Positions 15,726 to 24,482 of a DNA stretch of 64,000 nucleotides are shown here, one piece after another. The stretch is from Rhizobiaceae bacterium (GTDB lineage Bacteria; Pseudomonadota; Alphaproteobacteria; Rhizobiales; Rhizobiaceae). The notes beneath the pieces were generated by a model. It saw only the letters and a list, made by a program, of their open reading frames with translations. It did no database searches and was not told the origin of the DNA. The stretch is from contig JAMLJA010000010.1 in assembly GCA_023953905.1 (NCBI GenBank), forward strand, positions 62,001 through 126,000, in the 5' to 3' direction. The translations under genes and the position numbers were made by a program. Numbering within the stretch: position 1 is the stretch's first letter; the number at the start of each line of letters is the position of its first letter.

Positions 15726-17330
15726 ATGCGCGACTATGGAACCTATGACTATGTGATTGTCGGTGCCGGTTCGGCCGGCTGCGTCCTTGCAAACCGGCTG
15801 AGCGCGGACCCGCGCCACAAGGTGCTGCTGCTGGAGGCGGGCGGCAGCGATAACCGGCTATGGGTGCATGTGCCGGTCGGTTACCTGTTCGCGATGGGCG
15901 ACCCGTCGCTCGACTGGTGCTTCAAGACCGAGCCCGAGCCCGGCCTCAACGGCCGCGCACTCAACTACCCGCGCGGCAAGGTGCTGGGCGGCTGCTCGTC
16001 GATCAACGGCATGATCTATATGCGCGGCCAGGCGCGCGACTACGACCAATGGCGGCAGATGGGCAATACCGGTTGGGGTTGGGACGACGTGCTGCCCTAC
16101 TTCAAGCGCTCCGAGCATCACTACGGACCTGCGGACGAGATGCACGGCACGAGCGGCGAGCTGCGCGTCGAACGCCAGAGGCTGCACTGGCCGATCCTCG
16201 ACGCGGTACGCGAGGCGGCAAAGGAACTCGGTATCGAACCCACCGACGACTTCAACCGCGGCGATAACGAAGGCTCGGGCTACTTCCCTGTGAACCAGCG
16301 GCGCGGCGTGCGCTGGAACGCGCGCAAGGCGTTCCTGGATCCGGTCATCCGGCGCCCGAACCTGCGTGTCGTCACCGGCGCGTTCGTCGAGACGATCAAC
16401 CTTGAGGGCCACGAGTCAACAGGCGTGTGCTTCCGGCTGAACGACCAGCCGCACGTGGCCCACGCATCGGGCGAAATTATCCTTGCAGCAGGCGCCATCG
16501 CCACGCCGAAGCTGCTTGAACTGTCCGGGATCGGCCCGGGCGCCGTCCTCGCCGGCCACGGTATCGAGGTGCGGCACGACCTGCCCGGCGTCGGCGAGAA
16601 CCTCCAGGACCATCTGCAGATCCGCACCGTCTTCCGCATCAGCGGGACCCGGACACTGAACGACACCTATGCGTCGCTGATCGGCCGTGCCGGCATCGCC
16701 GCGCGCTATGCCCTTTCGCGCAGCGGCCCGATGTCCATGGCACCGAGCCAGTTGGGCATCTTCACGCGCAGCAGTCCCGAGTACGAAACGGCCAACATCG
16801 AATACCATGTGCAGCCGCTGTCGCTGGACGCCTTCGGTCAGCCGCTGCACCGCTACCCGGCGCTCACCGTGTCGGTGTGCAACTTGCGACCCGAGAGCCG
16901 GGGTACCTGCCATGTGCGAAGCGCCGATCCCGCCGATGCGCCGGTTATCCGGCCGAATTACCTGTCGACCGAGGCAGACCGACGCGTCGCCGTCGACAGC
17001 ATCCGCCATGCGCGCGCCCTGATGGCCACGACAACCCTCAAGCCCTACAACCCGATTGAGGCGCTGCCGGGGCCGGAAATCGAGAGCGAGGCGGATTTGG
17101 TCGAAGCGGCCGGACGCATCGCCACGACGATCTTCCATCCTGTGTCGACCGCGCGCATGGGAACCGACAGCAAGGCCGTGGTCGATCCGCGTCTCGCTGT
17201 GCATGGCATCGGTGGGCTGCGCATCGCGGACGCTTCTGTGATGCCGACCATCCCCTCCGGCAATACGCACGCCCCGGTGACCATGATCGCCGAGAAGGCG
17301 GCAGACATGATCCTCGGGGCCTGGCGCTAG
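15726..17330 (+). CDS. GMC family FAD-dependent oxidoreductase (choline/alcohol dehydrogenase-like)
   Basis: The 534-aa flavoprotein opens with the FAD-binding motif YDYVIVGAGSAGCVLANRLS, followed by the GMC signature GKVLGGCSSINGMIYMRG at about residue 82. At the C-terminus are the HPVST and NTHAPV segments that carry the catalytic histidine and its partner. It would oxidise a primary or secondary alcohol to an aldehyde or ketone, with a quinone or oxygen as acceptor. Lack of a signal peptide suggests the cytosol or inner face of the membrane. AGGG lies just before the ATG. Confidence 0.9.
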   Translation: MRDYGTYDYVIVGAGSAGCVLANRLSADPRHKVLLLEAGGSDNRLWVHVPVGYLFAMGDPSLDWCFKTEPEPGLNGRALNYPRGKVLGGCSSINGMIYMRGQARDYDQWRQMGNTGWGWDDVLPYFKRSEHHYGPADEMHGTSGELRVERQRLHWPILDAVREAAKELGIEPTDDFNRGDNEGSGYFPVNQRRGVRWNARKAFLDPVIRRPNLRVVTGAFVETINLEGHESTGVCFRLNDQPHVAHASGEIILAAGAIATPKLLELSGIGPGAVLAGHGIEVRHDLPGVGENLQDHLQIRTVFRISGTRTLNDTYASLIGRAGIAARYALSRSGPMSMAPSQLGIFTRSSPEYETANIEYHVQPLSLDAFGQPLHRYPALTVSVCNLRPESRGTCHVRSADPADAPVIRPNYLSTEADRRVAVDSIRHARALMATTTLKPYNPIEALPGPEIESEADLVEAAGRIATTIFHPVSTARMGTDSKAVVDPRLAVHGIGGLRIADASVMPTIPSGNTHAPVTMIAEKAADMILGAWR

Positions 17331-17335
17331 CCATC

Positions 17336-18523
17336 ATGCAGAAACTCAACCCGACCGCAGCGCCAGGGACGGCGTGGCCACAGGTATTGACCGTGGTCTT
17401 CGGCGGTACGGCGGTCGCGCTGCAGGTCGGCAAGGCCAGCGTCACCTTGACGGCTCTATCGGCGGCATTTTCGCTGAGCGTCGTCGCGACCGCTTCCTAC
17501 CTGTCCTGCATCAGTGTCTTCGCCGCCCTCACCGGCTGGGCATTCGGATCGCTTGCAGGGCGGATCGGAGTCCGGCCGGCGGCGACGGTTGGCCTTGTGA
17601 TCATGGGCGTCGCATCCGCCGCGGGTGCCTTCGTCGACGACTTTGCCAGCCTGATGGCGGTGCGTCTGGCAGAGGCTGTCGCGCTGCTCTTGTTCGTCGC
17701 CGCTGCGCCGGCAATCCTGCGTGAGGCAACGAAGCCCGGGGACGAGGCGGCACCGTTCGGACTGTGGGCGATGTGGCTACCCATAGGGCTTGCGGTCGGC
17801 ATGCTGCTCGGGCGTTATGCGCTGGAGCCATTCGGCTGGCGAGTCATCCACCTGATCTGCGCCGTTCCACCCCTTTCGGCCGCGGCGCTGATGACCCTCC
17901 TGGTCCTGCCGCGACGGCCGGTCAGGCACATACCTCCTCCGCCGGAAGGCGGCGGATCGGTGATGCATTCGCCTGAAGTGCTGCGGATGGCGATCTGCTT
18001 CGGCCTGTTTTCGGTCGGCTACATGACCTTCGCCGGCTTCCTGCCGACGCTGGCCGTCGAGACCATGGGACTGACGCTGCACGGAGCCTCCATGCTGGGC
18101 TTCTGGACGGCGATCCTCGTCATCCCGGGCAATGTCACGACCGTCATCAGCACACGCATCGGCCTGAGCCACCGCTGGTCGCTGGCAGCGGCTTTCGTGA
18201 CGATGGCAGCCGCCGGCACCGTGGTTTTCCTTACGGCGCTGCCCACGCCGCTGCGGATATTCGCCAGTCTTGTCTATGCCTATGCGGCTGGCGTGGCGCC
18301 GGGCGTCCTTTGGGCCGCGATCCCCGCGCTTGCCGACGCAACACGGCTCCCGGCACAGAAAGTGTCGGCGCTCTTCTTCCAGAGTTCGGCGACCGGCCAG
18401 GTTCTAGGTCCGCTCGTCGCGGGAGGACTGGTCCAGGTCACCGGCGGCTGGAGCGTGGTCTCGGCGGTGGTAGGCCTGGCCATGCTGACAGCTGTCGCTT
18501 ACGTTGGCAGGAGAAGAGCGTAA
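17336..18523 (+). CDS. Major facilitator superfamily transporter
   Basis: The 395-aa membrane protein has about 12 hydrophobic segments, the MFS loop motif GSLAGRIGVRPAATVG between segments 2 and 3, and a basic cytoplasmic loop near the middle (RRPVRHIPPPPEGGG). It starts 5 bp after the GMC gene and closes the operon. It may import the substrate alongside the ABC system or export an intermediate. Directly after its stop codon lies a sharp junction to truncated, decayed genes. Confidence 0.85.
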   Translation: MQKLNPTAAPGTAWPQVLTVVFGGTAVALQVGKASVTLTALSAAFSLSVVATASYLSCISVFAALTGWAFGSLAGRIGVRPAATVGLVIMGVASAAGAFVDDFASLMAVRLAEAVALLLFVAAAPAILREATKPGDEAAPFGLWAMWLPIGLAVGMLLGRYALEPFGWRVIHLICAVPPLSAAALMTLLVLPRRPVRHIPPPPEGGGSVMHSPEVLRMAICFGLFSVGYMTFAGFLPTLAVETMGLTLHGASMLGFWTAILVIPGNVTTVISTRIGLSHRWSLAAAFVTMAAAGTVVFLTALPTPLRIFASLVYAYAAGVAPGVLWAAIPALADATRLPAQKVSALFFQSSATGQVLGPLVAGGLVQVTGGWSVVSAVVGLAMLTAVAYVGRRRA

Positions 18524-18534
18524 GCGCGACGAGA

Positions 18535-19064
18535 GTATGGCCGGGCAATGCTCGCGCTCTTCATTCCGTTCTGGGCCAGCAGTCTGGTAGGGACCTACGG
18601 CATCATGGTCATCATGGGGTGGACCGGCGTTCTCAACAATGCGCTGATCGCGGTCGGTATCATCGACAGCCCGATACAGTTCCTTTTCAACACATGGGTC
18701 GTCCAGGTCGCGATGGTGCAGGTTCCGCTGCCCTTCTTCGTGCTGCCCCTCTATTCGGTGATGAAGACGATCGACCCGAACCTGATGCGCGCCGCACGCG
18801 GGCTTGGCGCATCGTCCTTTAACGTCTTCACCCGGATCTACTTTCCGCTGACGCTGCCCGGCATTTATGACGTCGGCCTTATCGTTCTTGTCTTCTCGTT
18901 CGGCTTCTTCATCGTGCCGTCGATGCTCGTCATCCAGCAATTCGAGGGCCAGGTGAACTGGGGCTTTGGCGCGGCCATAGGTGCGGTCCTTCTTGGCGGA
19001 ACCCCTCGCCGTGATCTTCGCGGCCAGCCGCCTTATCGGCGCGGACAGGATTAAGGCACGATGA
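18535..19064 (+). pseudogene. Spermidine/putrescine-type ABC permease (PotB-like), 5'-truncated and frameshifted
   Basis: The frame begins in the middle of a PotB-type permease (LALFIPFWASSLVGTYGIMVIMGW) without its first 80-100 residues and continues through the EAA loop (RAARGLGASSFNVFTRIYFPL). After GAVLLGGT the frame is lost; with one base of the C run at 19002-19005 removed, it would read LAVIFAASRLIGADRIKAR and stop at 19062-19064, overlapping the next ATG as in an intact operon. The 5' junction lies about 15-20 bp after the MFS stop. The largest open stretch is 18548-19054. Confidence 0.75.
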
Positions 19065-19352
19065 AGCGCGGCTGGAACGGGTTTCTTGGCCTACTGGACA
19101 TGGATCGTGCTGGCTCTGCTGAACCTGCCCATTGTCATCGTGGTGGTGCTGTCCTTCAATGAGGGCCGCTTTCTCACCTTCTCGCCCAAGGGCTTTTCGC
19201 TGCAATTGTACGAGGCCTATTTCGCCTCGGCGCGCTGGAAGCTGGCCACATTGAACAGTTTCAAGATCGGCATCACGACGGTCGTTCTCGCAACGCCCAT
19301 CTGCGTTCTGGCGCGCTATGCGCTGGTGCGCGGCAATTTTCCCGGGCGCAGG
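19061..19352 (+). pseudogene. Spermidine/putrescine-type ABC permease (PotC-like), frameshifted and 3'-truncated
   Basis: The ATG at 19061 gives MKRGWNGF, then a single extra base near 19086 breaks the frame. The shifted frame reads LAYWTWIVLALLNLPIVIVV and onward through SFNEGRFLTFSPKGFSLQLYEAYF, the usual first part of a PotC permease. Homology ends near ALVRGNFPGRR at about 19352, where the sequence joins the opposite-strand remnant of a regulator. Only about a third of the gene is left. Confidence 0.72.
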
Positions 19353-19957
19353 ATAGAGTTGGCGCCGAAAGCGCGATCCGCAAGGTGGTTTCCTCCAGCA
19401 GCTCGACGCTGTCGTCCACGCCACTGACCGTCAGCGGATGGAACGATTCGTTGCAGATTGCGGTGGCGACACCGACAACGCAGGAAATGCAGTCGCAAAC
19501 CGCTTGCAACTGGCCTTTCCGCAGCACGATGCCGAGCAGTTCCTGGTTCAGCGCCTGCGACAGTTCCATGAAGCGATACTGGGATTCCACGAACTGCGTC
19601 AGCAACACGCGTGTGATGTCGCCGAAGTTGACCTCCCATGGGATCGCGATCAGCGGACTGCTTGCGGTCCAAGATCTCGAAAATCTCGCGCTGAAGCGTC
19701 GGATCGGCCGCCAGCGCTATCCCGGATTTTAGCAGCAACTCATGGGTGTTGAGCGAATCCTCCATGTCCCGGTGGTCGACGACATGAACCCAGTTCATGC
19801 GCCGCCTCAGTGCCGCACGCCCGGCAACGACCGTCGCCTGACTGAGCGGCGCAATGCCCAGGCACTCCTCGACGGCGATGCCGAAGTCAGAGATACCATC
19901 CCGCGCCACGTCCTGAGCTGCGGCTGGCCGGTTGTGTTTGGCGGCTTTCGTCAACAT
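19352..19957 (-). pseudogene. PucR-type transcriptional regulator, frameshifted and 3'-truncated
   Basis: The ATG at 19957 has AAAGGTGAG upstream and starts a PucR N-terminal domain; VVAGRAALRRRMNWVHVVD is the typical sequence. Around 19670 the frame shifts: after FEILDRKQ the other frame continues SPLIAIPWEVNFGDITRVLL and further to about 19360. The C-terminal helix-turn-helix is missing. PucR regulators control purine or amine catabolism, so a purine/polyamine-type pathway with the PotBC-like permeases may once have stood here. Confidence 0.72.
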
Positions 19958-20041
19958 TGCTCTCACCTTTAGGAATGTAGCTTCCGAACCCACGGACCCT
20001 CGCGATACATGTGATCACGCTTCTGAGAACGGAAATGTTTG

Positions 20042-20589
20042 ATGTGCAACTTGGTGAACGGCCCGGCACAAGCAAGCACCGACATATTTCCCGAATGGAA
20101 TTCGCACGACAGGTTTGGCGTGGTCATCAACGCGCCGCTTGGCGGGCTTGGTGCGTCACATCTGATACAAATCGCGATCACGTCGTTTTATGACGCGAAG
20201 CAAAGCCGGCGTGCCGAACGAAAGGTCTATCCCGAGATCTACTCTTTTCACCTTGGTCGGGGGTATGGCGCACACGCGCCCTTCGATGTTTGGCCGCAAC
20301 GACGTGAAAAGATCATAGTCGGCGACCACCGCGACATGCTGGATGCGATCAATGATTGCGGCGGCATCACGCGGCTCGCCATACCCGGCGGACCATTCCA
20401 GAATCTGCCCCACATCCCAAGGAGGAAAATGCGGCGCTGGACAGAATCGTCACCGCAGTTGCCTATTCACCATCCGGCCGCACTCACGATGCGGATTTCT
20501 CGATCACAGGGAACGGCCGGCGCACCGAATATAATCCGACCCGTGTACTGCGACCCGTCGTGCCGGCTCAACCGCTTCAGACGAGCTGA
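20042..20589 (+). pseudogene. Conserved-looking hypothetical protein with an internal frameshift
   Basis: From the ATG at 20042 the protein reads MCNLVNGPAQA and has well-formed segments such as FGVVINAPLGGLGASHLIQIA and RRAERKVYPEIYSFHLG. Near 20400-20420 the protein-like sequence moves to another frame (NAALDRIVTAVAYSPSGRT, then TEYNPTRVLRPV) and stops at 20589. Read together it would be about 180 aa. I do not recognise a function. It diverges from the PucR-like pseudogene, 85 bp away, so the two may have formed one unit. The following 250 bp (20590-20840) hold nothing I can support. Confidence 0.5.
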
Positions 20590-20840
20590 CGCCAACGACC
20601 CAGTGTCGATGTCCCAATCCCACGATCGGCCGCAACCGACATTATGCCTCCGGTACCACCGCTAGGCCGTTCAGGCCACCTCCCGGGTTGGCAGGGGAAG
20701 AATAAGGCGTGGTGGCCGCCCGCGATCCTGATCTTCCTCCGTTCATGGGACGGTGATCCGAAAGGTCGTAGCGGCGTCTGTAGACAAGCCGAAAAAGCTT
20801 TAGACAAGTGCCGCTGAAAGAGAATGCGGCTTCCGTCCGG

Positions 20841-21818
20841 TCACCTTGGCTGTGGTTGAAACCGGCACGACACGCAGTGATCCGGCCCGATCATATGCAT
20901 CGGCGCGGTTCCCGTTGTCGCGTGATCTTCCGCGTGCGCGCATGGTCCGGGGTTCGAATCGACGAAGCGCACATCCGGCAGCGGATTGCGTAGCCGGAGC
21001 CGCTGGATCGCCGGATCGGGCACTGGAATGGAATCGAGTAGCAGCCGGGTATAGGCGTGTCCGGGACTGTCGTACACGGCGGCCGATGGCCCCAGCTCGA
21101 CGATCTGGCCGCTATACATCACCGCGACGCGGTGCGCCATTTCACGCACAATCGCCAGGTCGTGCGCGACGAAAAGATAGGACAGGCCCAGCCGTTCCTG
21201 AAGGCCTTGCAGCAAGGTGACGATCTGCGCCTGCGTGCGCACGTCGAGCGCCGAAACTGCCTCGTCGCAGACCACGAAATCGGGATTCACTGCCAGGGCC
21301 CGTGCGATTACGATACGCTGGCGCTGCCCGCCCGAAAATTCGTGCGGGTAGCGGTCGACGACCTTCGGATCCATATTCACAAGTTCGAGCAGCTCGACGA
21401 TCCGCTCGCGAATCCGCGCGCGCGAAACCGTGCGATGCACCTCCAGCGGCTCGGAGAGGATTCTTCCGATCGTCAGCCGCGGATGCAGACTGGAATAAGG
21501 GTTCTGCTGCACAAACTGCATGTGCCGCCGCATTTCGCGCAAGGGCTTGCGTCCCATGCCGACCAATTCTCTCCCCAAGAGCCGGACCGATCCGGAGGTG
21601 ACCTTCTGCAGTTGCAGCACAGCCCGCCCGGTCGTCGTCTTGCCGGAACCGGATTGCCCCACCAGCCCCAGCGTCTCGCCCCGGCCGATCACGAAGCTCG
21701 CCCGGTCTACGGCCGTTACCGTCGCGCCGCCGTGGAGGCCGGGGAACGTCACCGTCAGGTCGCTCACCTCCAGAACCGGTCCTTCCGGTTGCGCCGCTGG
21801 CATTACCGTCTCGCTCAT
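20841..21818 (-). CDS. Oligopeptide/dipeptide ABC transporter ATP-binding protein (DppF/OppF-like)
   Basis: This 325-aa ATPase has Walker [10 protein letters not shown], signature FSGGQRQR and a Walker [13 protein letters not shown] in which the usual DEP is DEA. The C-terminal oligopeptide-transporter extension ends in a Cys-containing stretch ([12 protein letters not shown]). The start overlaps the stop of the sister ATPase (ATGA). It is the last gene of a five-gene importer operon running leftward from 26063. Confidence 0.9.
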   Translation of the reverse strand: MSETVMPAAQPEGPVLEVSDLTVTFPGLHGGATVTAVDRASFVIGRGETLGLVGQSGSGKTTTGRAVLQLQKVTSGSVRLLGRELVGMGRKPLREMRRHMQFVQQNPYSSLHPRLTIGRILSEPLEVHRTVSRARIRERIVELLELVNMDPKVVDRYPHEFSGGQRQRIVIARALAVNPDFVVCDEAVSALDVRTQAQIVTLLQGLQERLGLSYLFVAHDLAIVREMAHRVAVMYSGQIVELGPSAAVYDSPGHAYTRLLLDSIPVPDPAIQRLRLRNPLPDVRFVDSNPGPCAHAEDHATTGTAPMHMIGPDHCVSCRFQPQPR

Positions 21819-22633
21819 GAGATCGCTCCCGCGACGCGAATCCGCGGAACCGCCGCCAGCAGCGACTTGGTGTATTCGTGTTGCGGCTTCGACAGCAGCG
21901 TATCGACGTCTCCCGTCTCGACGATCTCGCCGCGATACATGACATTGACCTTCTCGACCATTCCCGCCACAACCCCGAAATCATGGGTGATGAGAAGCAG
22001 CGACATGCCGCGCTCCTCCCGCAACCGCATCAACAGCCGCAGGATCTGCGCCTGGACGGTGACGTCGAGGGCTGTGGTGGGTTCATCGGCGATGAGCAGG
22101 TCCGGATCGCAGGCGATGGCGATGGCGATGAGAATCCGCTGGCGCTGGCCGCCGGAAAACTGATGCGGATGGTCGTCGGCGCGCCGCGCCGGATCGGGAA
22201 CGCCGACGGCGTCAAGTAGTTCGATCGACCGCGCCCGTACCGCCCGGCCATACAAGTCGGTATGGCGTCTCAGCACGTCGTCGATCTGCGCACCGACGGT
22301 CATCACCGGGTTGAGCGAGGTCATCGGGTCCTGGAACACCATGGCGATCTGCCGGCCGCGCATCTTGCCCATCTCGCGATCACTCAGCGTCAGCAGATCG
22401 CGGCCCTTGAAGAGGATTTTCCCGTCCAGCCTGACATCGGTGCCCTCTGCCGCAAGCCGCATGATCGCGCGCGCGGTGACGCTCTTGCCGCAGCCGGATT
22501 CGCCGACGAAACCCACCGCCTCGCCTGGCGCGACGTCGAAGGAGACGCCGCGCACCGCTTCAACGATCTCGTGGTGGGTGGCAATCCGCGCGGTCAGGTC
22601 CCTAACCGAAAGAAGTGGCGTCCCCGCGCTCAT
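21815..22633 (-). CDS. Oligopeptide/dipeptide ABC transporter ATP-binding protein (DppD/OppD-like)
   Basis: The frame is open far upstream, but the protein begins at the ATG at 22633 ([13 protein letters not shown]), which overlaps the permease stop; this gives 272 aa. Walker [10 protein letters not shown], signature FSGGQRQR and Walker [13 protein letters not shown] are intact. It is shorter at the C-terminus than many DppD proteins, ending soon after [12 protein letters not shown], so the Cys-rich tail is missing. It pairs with the ATPase downstream to energise the importer. Confidence 0.9.
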   Translation of the reverse strand: MSAGTPLLSVRDLTARIATHHEIVEAVRGVSFDVAPGEAVGFVGESGCGKSVTARAIMRLAAEGTDVRLDGKILFKGRDLLTLSDREMGKMRGRQIAMVFQDPMTSLNPVMTVGAQIDDVLRRHTDLYGRAVRARSIELLDAVGVPDPARRADDHPHQFSGGQRQRILIAIAIACDPDLLIADEPTTALDVTVQAQILRLLMRLREERGMSLLLITHDFGVVAGMVEKVNVMYRGEIVETGDVDTLLSKPQHEYTKSLLAAVPRIRVAGAIS

Positions 22634-23502
22634 CGACGCGTACTCACATTCAGGAACTCCCTGAGCCCGTTCGCCAGGATGATGAAGGTCATGGTCGCGA
22701 AGACGATGGCGCCCGCCGGCGCGATCACGGTTATCGGCGCCAGTTCCATGAACTGGCGCGATTCCGCCAGCATGCCGCCCCAATTGGGATCGGGCGGCGG
22801 CGGACCGAGACCCAGGAACGACAGCGCGGTCACAGTGAAGATGGTCTGCGCCAGGGTCAGGCTGGTTTCCACAACCACAGGCGAGGCGACGATCGGTAGG
22901 ATGTGGCGCGACACAATGCGCACATCGCCCACGCCGATGCTGCGTGCAGCCTCGACATGGTCCCATTGCTTGACGCTCAGCACCGGCCCGCGCACCACCC
23001 GCGCCATTGCCGGCGTATAGACGATGGCGATGGTGATGATCAGGTTTGGAATGGTCGGCCCCAGCGCCGCGACCACGGCGATGGCGAGCAGGAACACGGG
23101 GAACGCGAACACCACGTCGAGGATGCGCATGATCGTCTCGTCGACAATCCCGCCGAGATAGCCCGACAAAAGGCCAAGGATCAGCCCTGCGACCAGCGCC
23201 AGCGAAACGGCGATGCCGGTGATGAGCAGGGTCGTTCGCCCGCCCGAGATCAGCCGGCTCAGTATGTCGCGACCTATGACATCGGTGCCCAACAGATGCT
23301 CCGCATTCGGAGGACTGAGCGGCATACCAATGCTTGCCGATGGATCGTAGGGGACGATCCACGGAGCAAGCACGGTCGTTACGATCATGATGGCCAGCAT
23401 CAGCAGGCCAACACAAAGCAACACGCTGCCGCCGCGCAGCTGGGCTCGCCAGCTTCTGCGCGTCGAGCCGACAGGCGCGATGTCGTCGTTCACGAGACTC
23501 AC
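22630..23502 (-). CDS. Oligopeptide/dipeptide ABC transporter permease (DppC-like)
   Basis: The 290-aa inner-membrane permease has an N-terminal membrane segment (VLLCVGLLMLAIMIVTTVLA), the DppC-type HLLGTDVIGRDILSRLI motif, and a cytoplasmic EAA loop (ARSIGVGDVRIVSRHILP). It overlaps the stop of DppB-like gene 23499-24440 and the start of the ATPase, so the operon is translationally coupled throughout. Confidence 0.92.
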   Translation of the reverse strand: MSLVNDDIAPVGSTRRSWRAQLRGGSVLLCVGLLMLAIMIVTTVLAPWIVPYDPSASIGMPLSPPNAEHLLGTDVIGRDILSRLISGGRTTLLITGIAVSLALVAGLILGLLSGYLGGIVDETIMRILDVVFAFPVFLLAIAVVAALGPTIPNLIITIAIVYTPAMARVVRGPVLSVKQWDHVEAARSIGVGDVRIVSRHILPIVASPVVVETSLTLAQTIFTVTALSFLGLGPPPPDPNWGGMLAESRQFMELAPITVIAPAGAIVFATMTFIILANGLREFLNVSTRR

Positions 23503-24440
23503 AGCCGCACCCGCGCATCGGCCCGGATATAGGCGATGTCCACCAGCATGTTGATCAGCACGACGACGCCCGCAGCGACGAGGACGATAGCCTGAATGAC
23601 CGGATAGTCGCGCCGGGTGATAGAGTCGAACAGATATTGTCCCATGCCTGGGATGGCGAAGATGGTTTCGACAAGGATACTACCTCCAAGGAGCGTCGCC
23701 ACCTGCAACCCCGCGACCGTGATGATCGGCGTCGCCGCATTGCGCAGCAAGTACTGGAACAGCACGGTAGACCGTTTCAGGCCCTTCGCCCGCGCCACCA
23801 TCACGAAATCCTGGTTCGAGACCTCGAGCACGGCCGCCCGCGTGTTCTCCGAGATGGTCACCGACACCGCCAGTCCCAGCGCCAGTCCCGGCAGGAGCAG
23901 ATTGCCGAAGCTCTTGAGCGGATCGACAGCGAAAGGCGTGTAACCGAACACGACGAGCTGCGGGAAATAGAGCCCTGCGAGCAGCACGATGAGCGTTGCG
24001 ATCACGAAATTCGGCACCGCGAGGCTAACGCCGTTGATCGCCCGCACCAGCCAGTCGACGCGCCCCCGCAGGCGCGCCGATGCGAGCCCGGTGACGCCGC
24101 CGATCAGTAGCGCCATGACGATAGCCACGAGGCTGAGCTGCAGGGTGACGAAGAAGCGCGGCGCCAATTCCTGCAAAACCGGCGCGTGTGTCACGAACGA
24201 AGCGCCGAAATCACCCTGCAGGGCATTGCCGAGCCACACCAAATACTGCTCGAGCACCGGCCGGTCGAGCCCGAGCTCTGCCCTCATCCCGTCGAGCGCC
24301 TCGGCCGACACAGAGGTCGTCCCGGCAGCCGCCAGGACGAAATCGCCCGGAAGCGCGCGCATGAGGATGAACGCGATGAACGACACGCCAAGCAGGATGG
24401 CGAACGTCCATGCGAGCCGAACGATTATCAGACGCTTCAT
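23499..24440 (-). CDS. Oligopeptide/dipeptide ABC transporter permease (DppB-like)
   Basis: The 313-aa permease has the DppB N-terminal pattern (RLAWTFAILLGVSFIAFILMRALPGDF), six predicted membrane segments and the EAA loop VARAKGLKRSTVLFQYLLRN. It forms the membrane channel with the DppC-like partner. It starts 42 bp after the binding-protein stop. Confidence 0.92.
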   Translation of the reverse strand: MKRLIIVRLAWTFAILLGVSFIAFILMRALPGDFVLAAAGTTSVSAEALDGMRAELGLDRPVLEQYLVWLGNALQGDFGASFVTHAPVLQELAPRFFVTLQLSLVAIVMALLIGGVTGLASARLRGRVDWLVRAINGVSLAVPNFVIATLIVLLAGLYFPQLVVFGYTPFAVDPLKSFGNLLLPGLALGLAVSVTISENTRAAVLEVSNQDFVMVARAKGLKRSTVLFQYLLRNAATPIITVAGLQVATLLGGSILVETIFAIPGMGQYLFDSITRRDYPVIQAIVLVAAGVVVLINMLVDIAYIRADARVRL

Positions 24441-24482
24441 CTGGGAGCGACGGACCGTGCGATGTCGAGCAGCATTCCCACC

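Noticed and set aside
14100-15818. A 572-codon open frame on the minus strand opposite the ABC ATPase and FAH genes
   Set aside because: It is the complement of strongly supported genes; composition follows their codon pattern and no domain is recognisable.
20577-20807. Minus-strand frame ending in VAADRGIGTSTLGRWRQ that resembles an IS3 orfA helix-turn-helix
   Set aside because: Only a short stretch fits, the frame is otherwise unlike a transposase, and no partner orfB is present.
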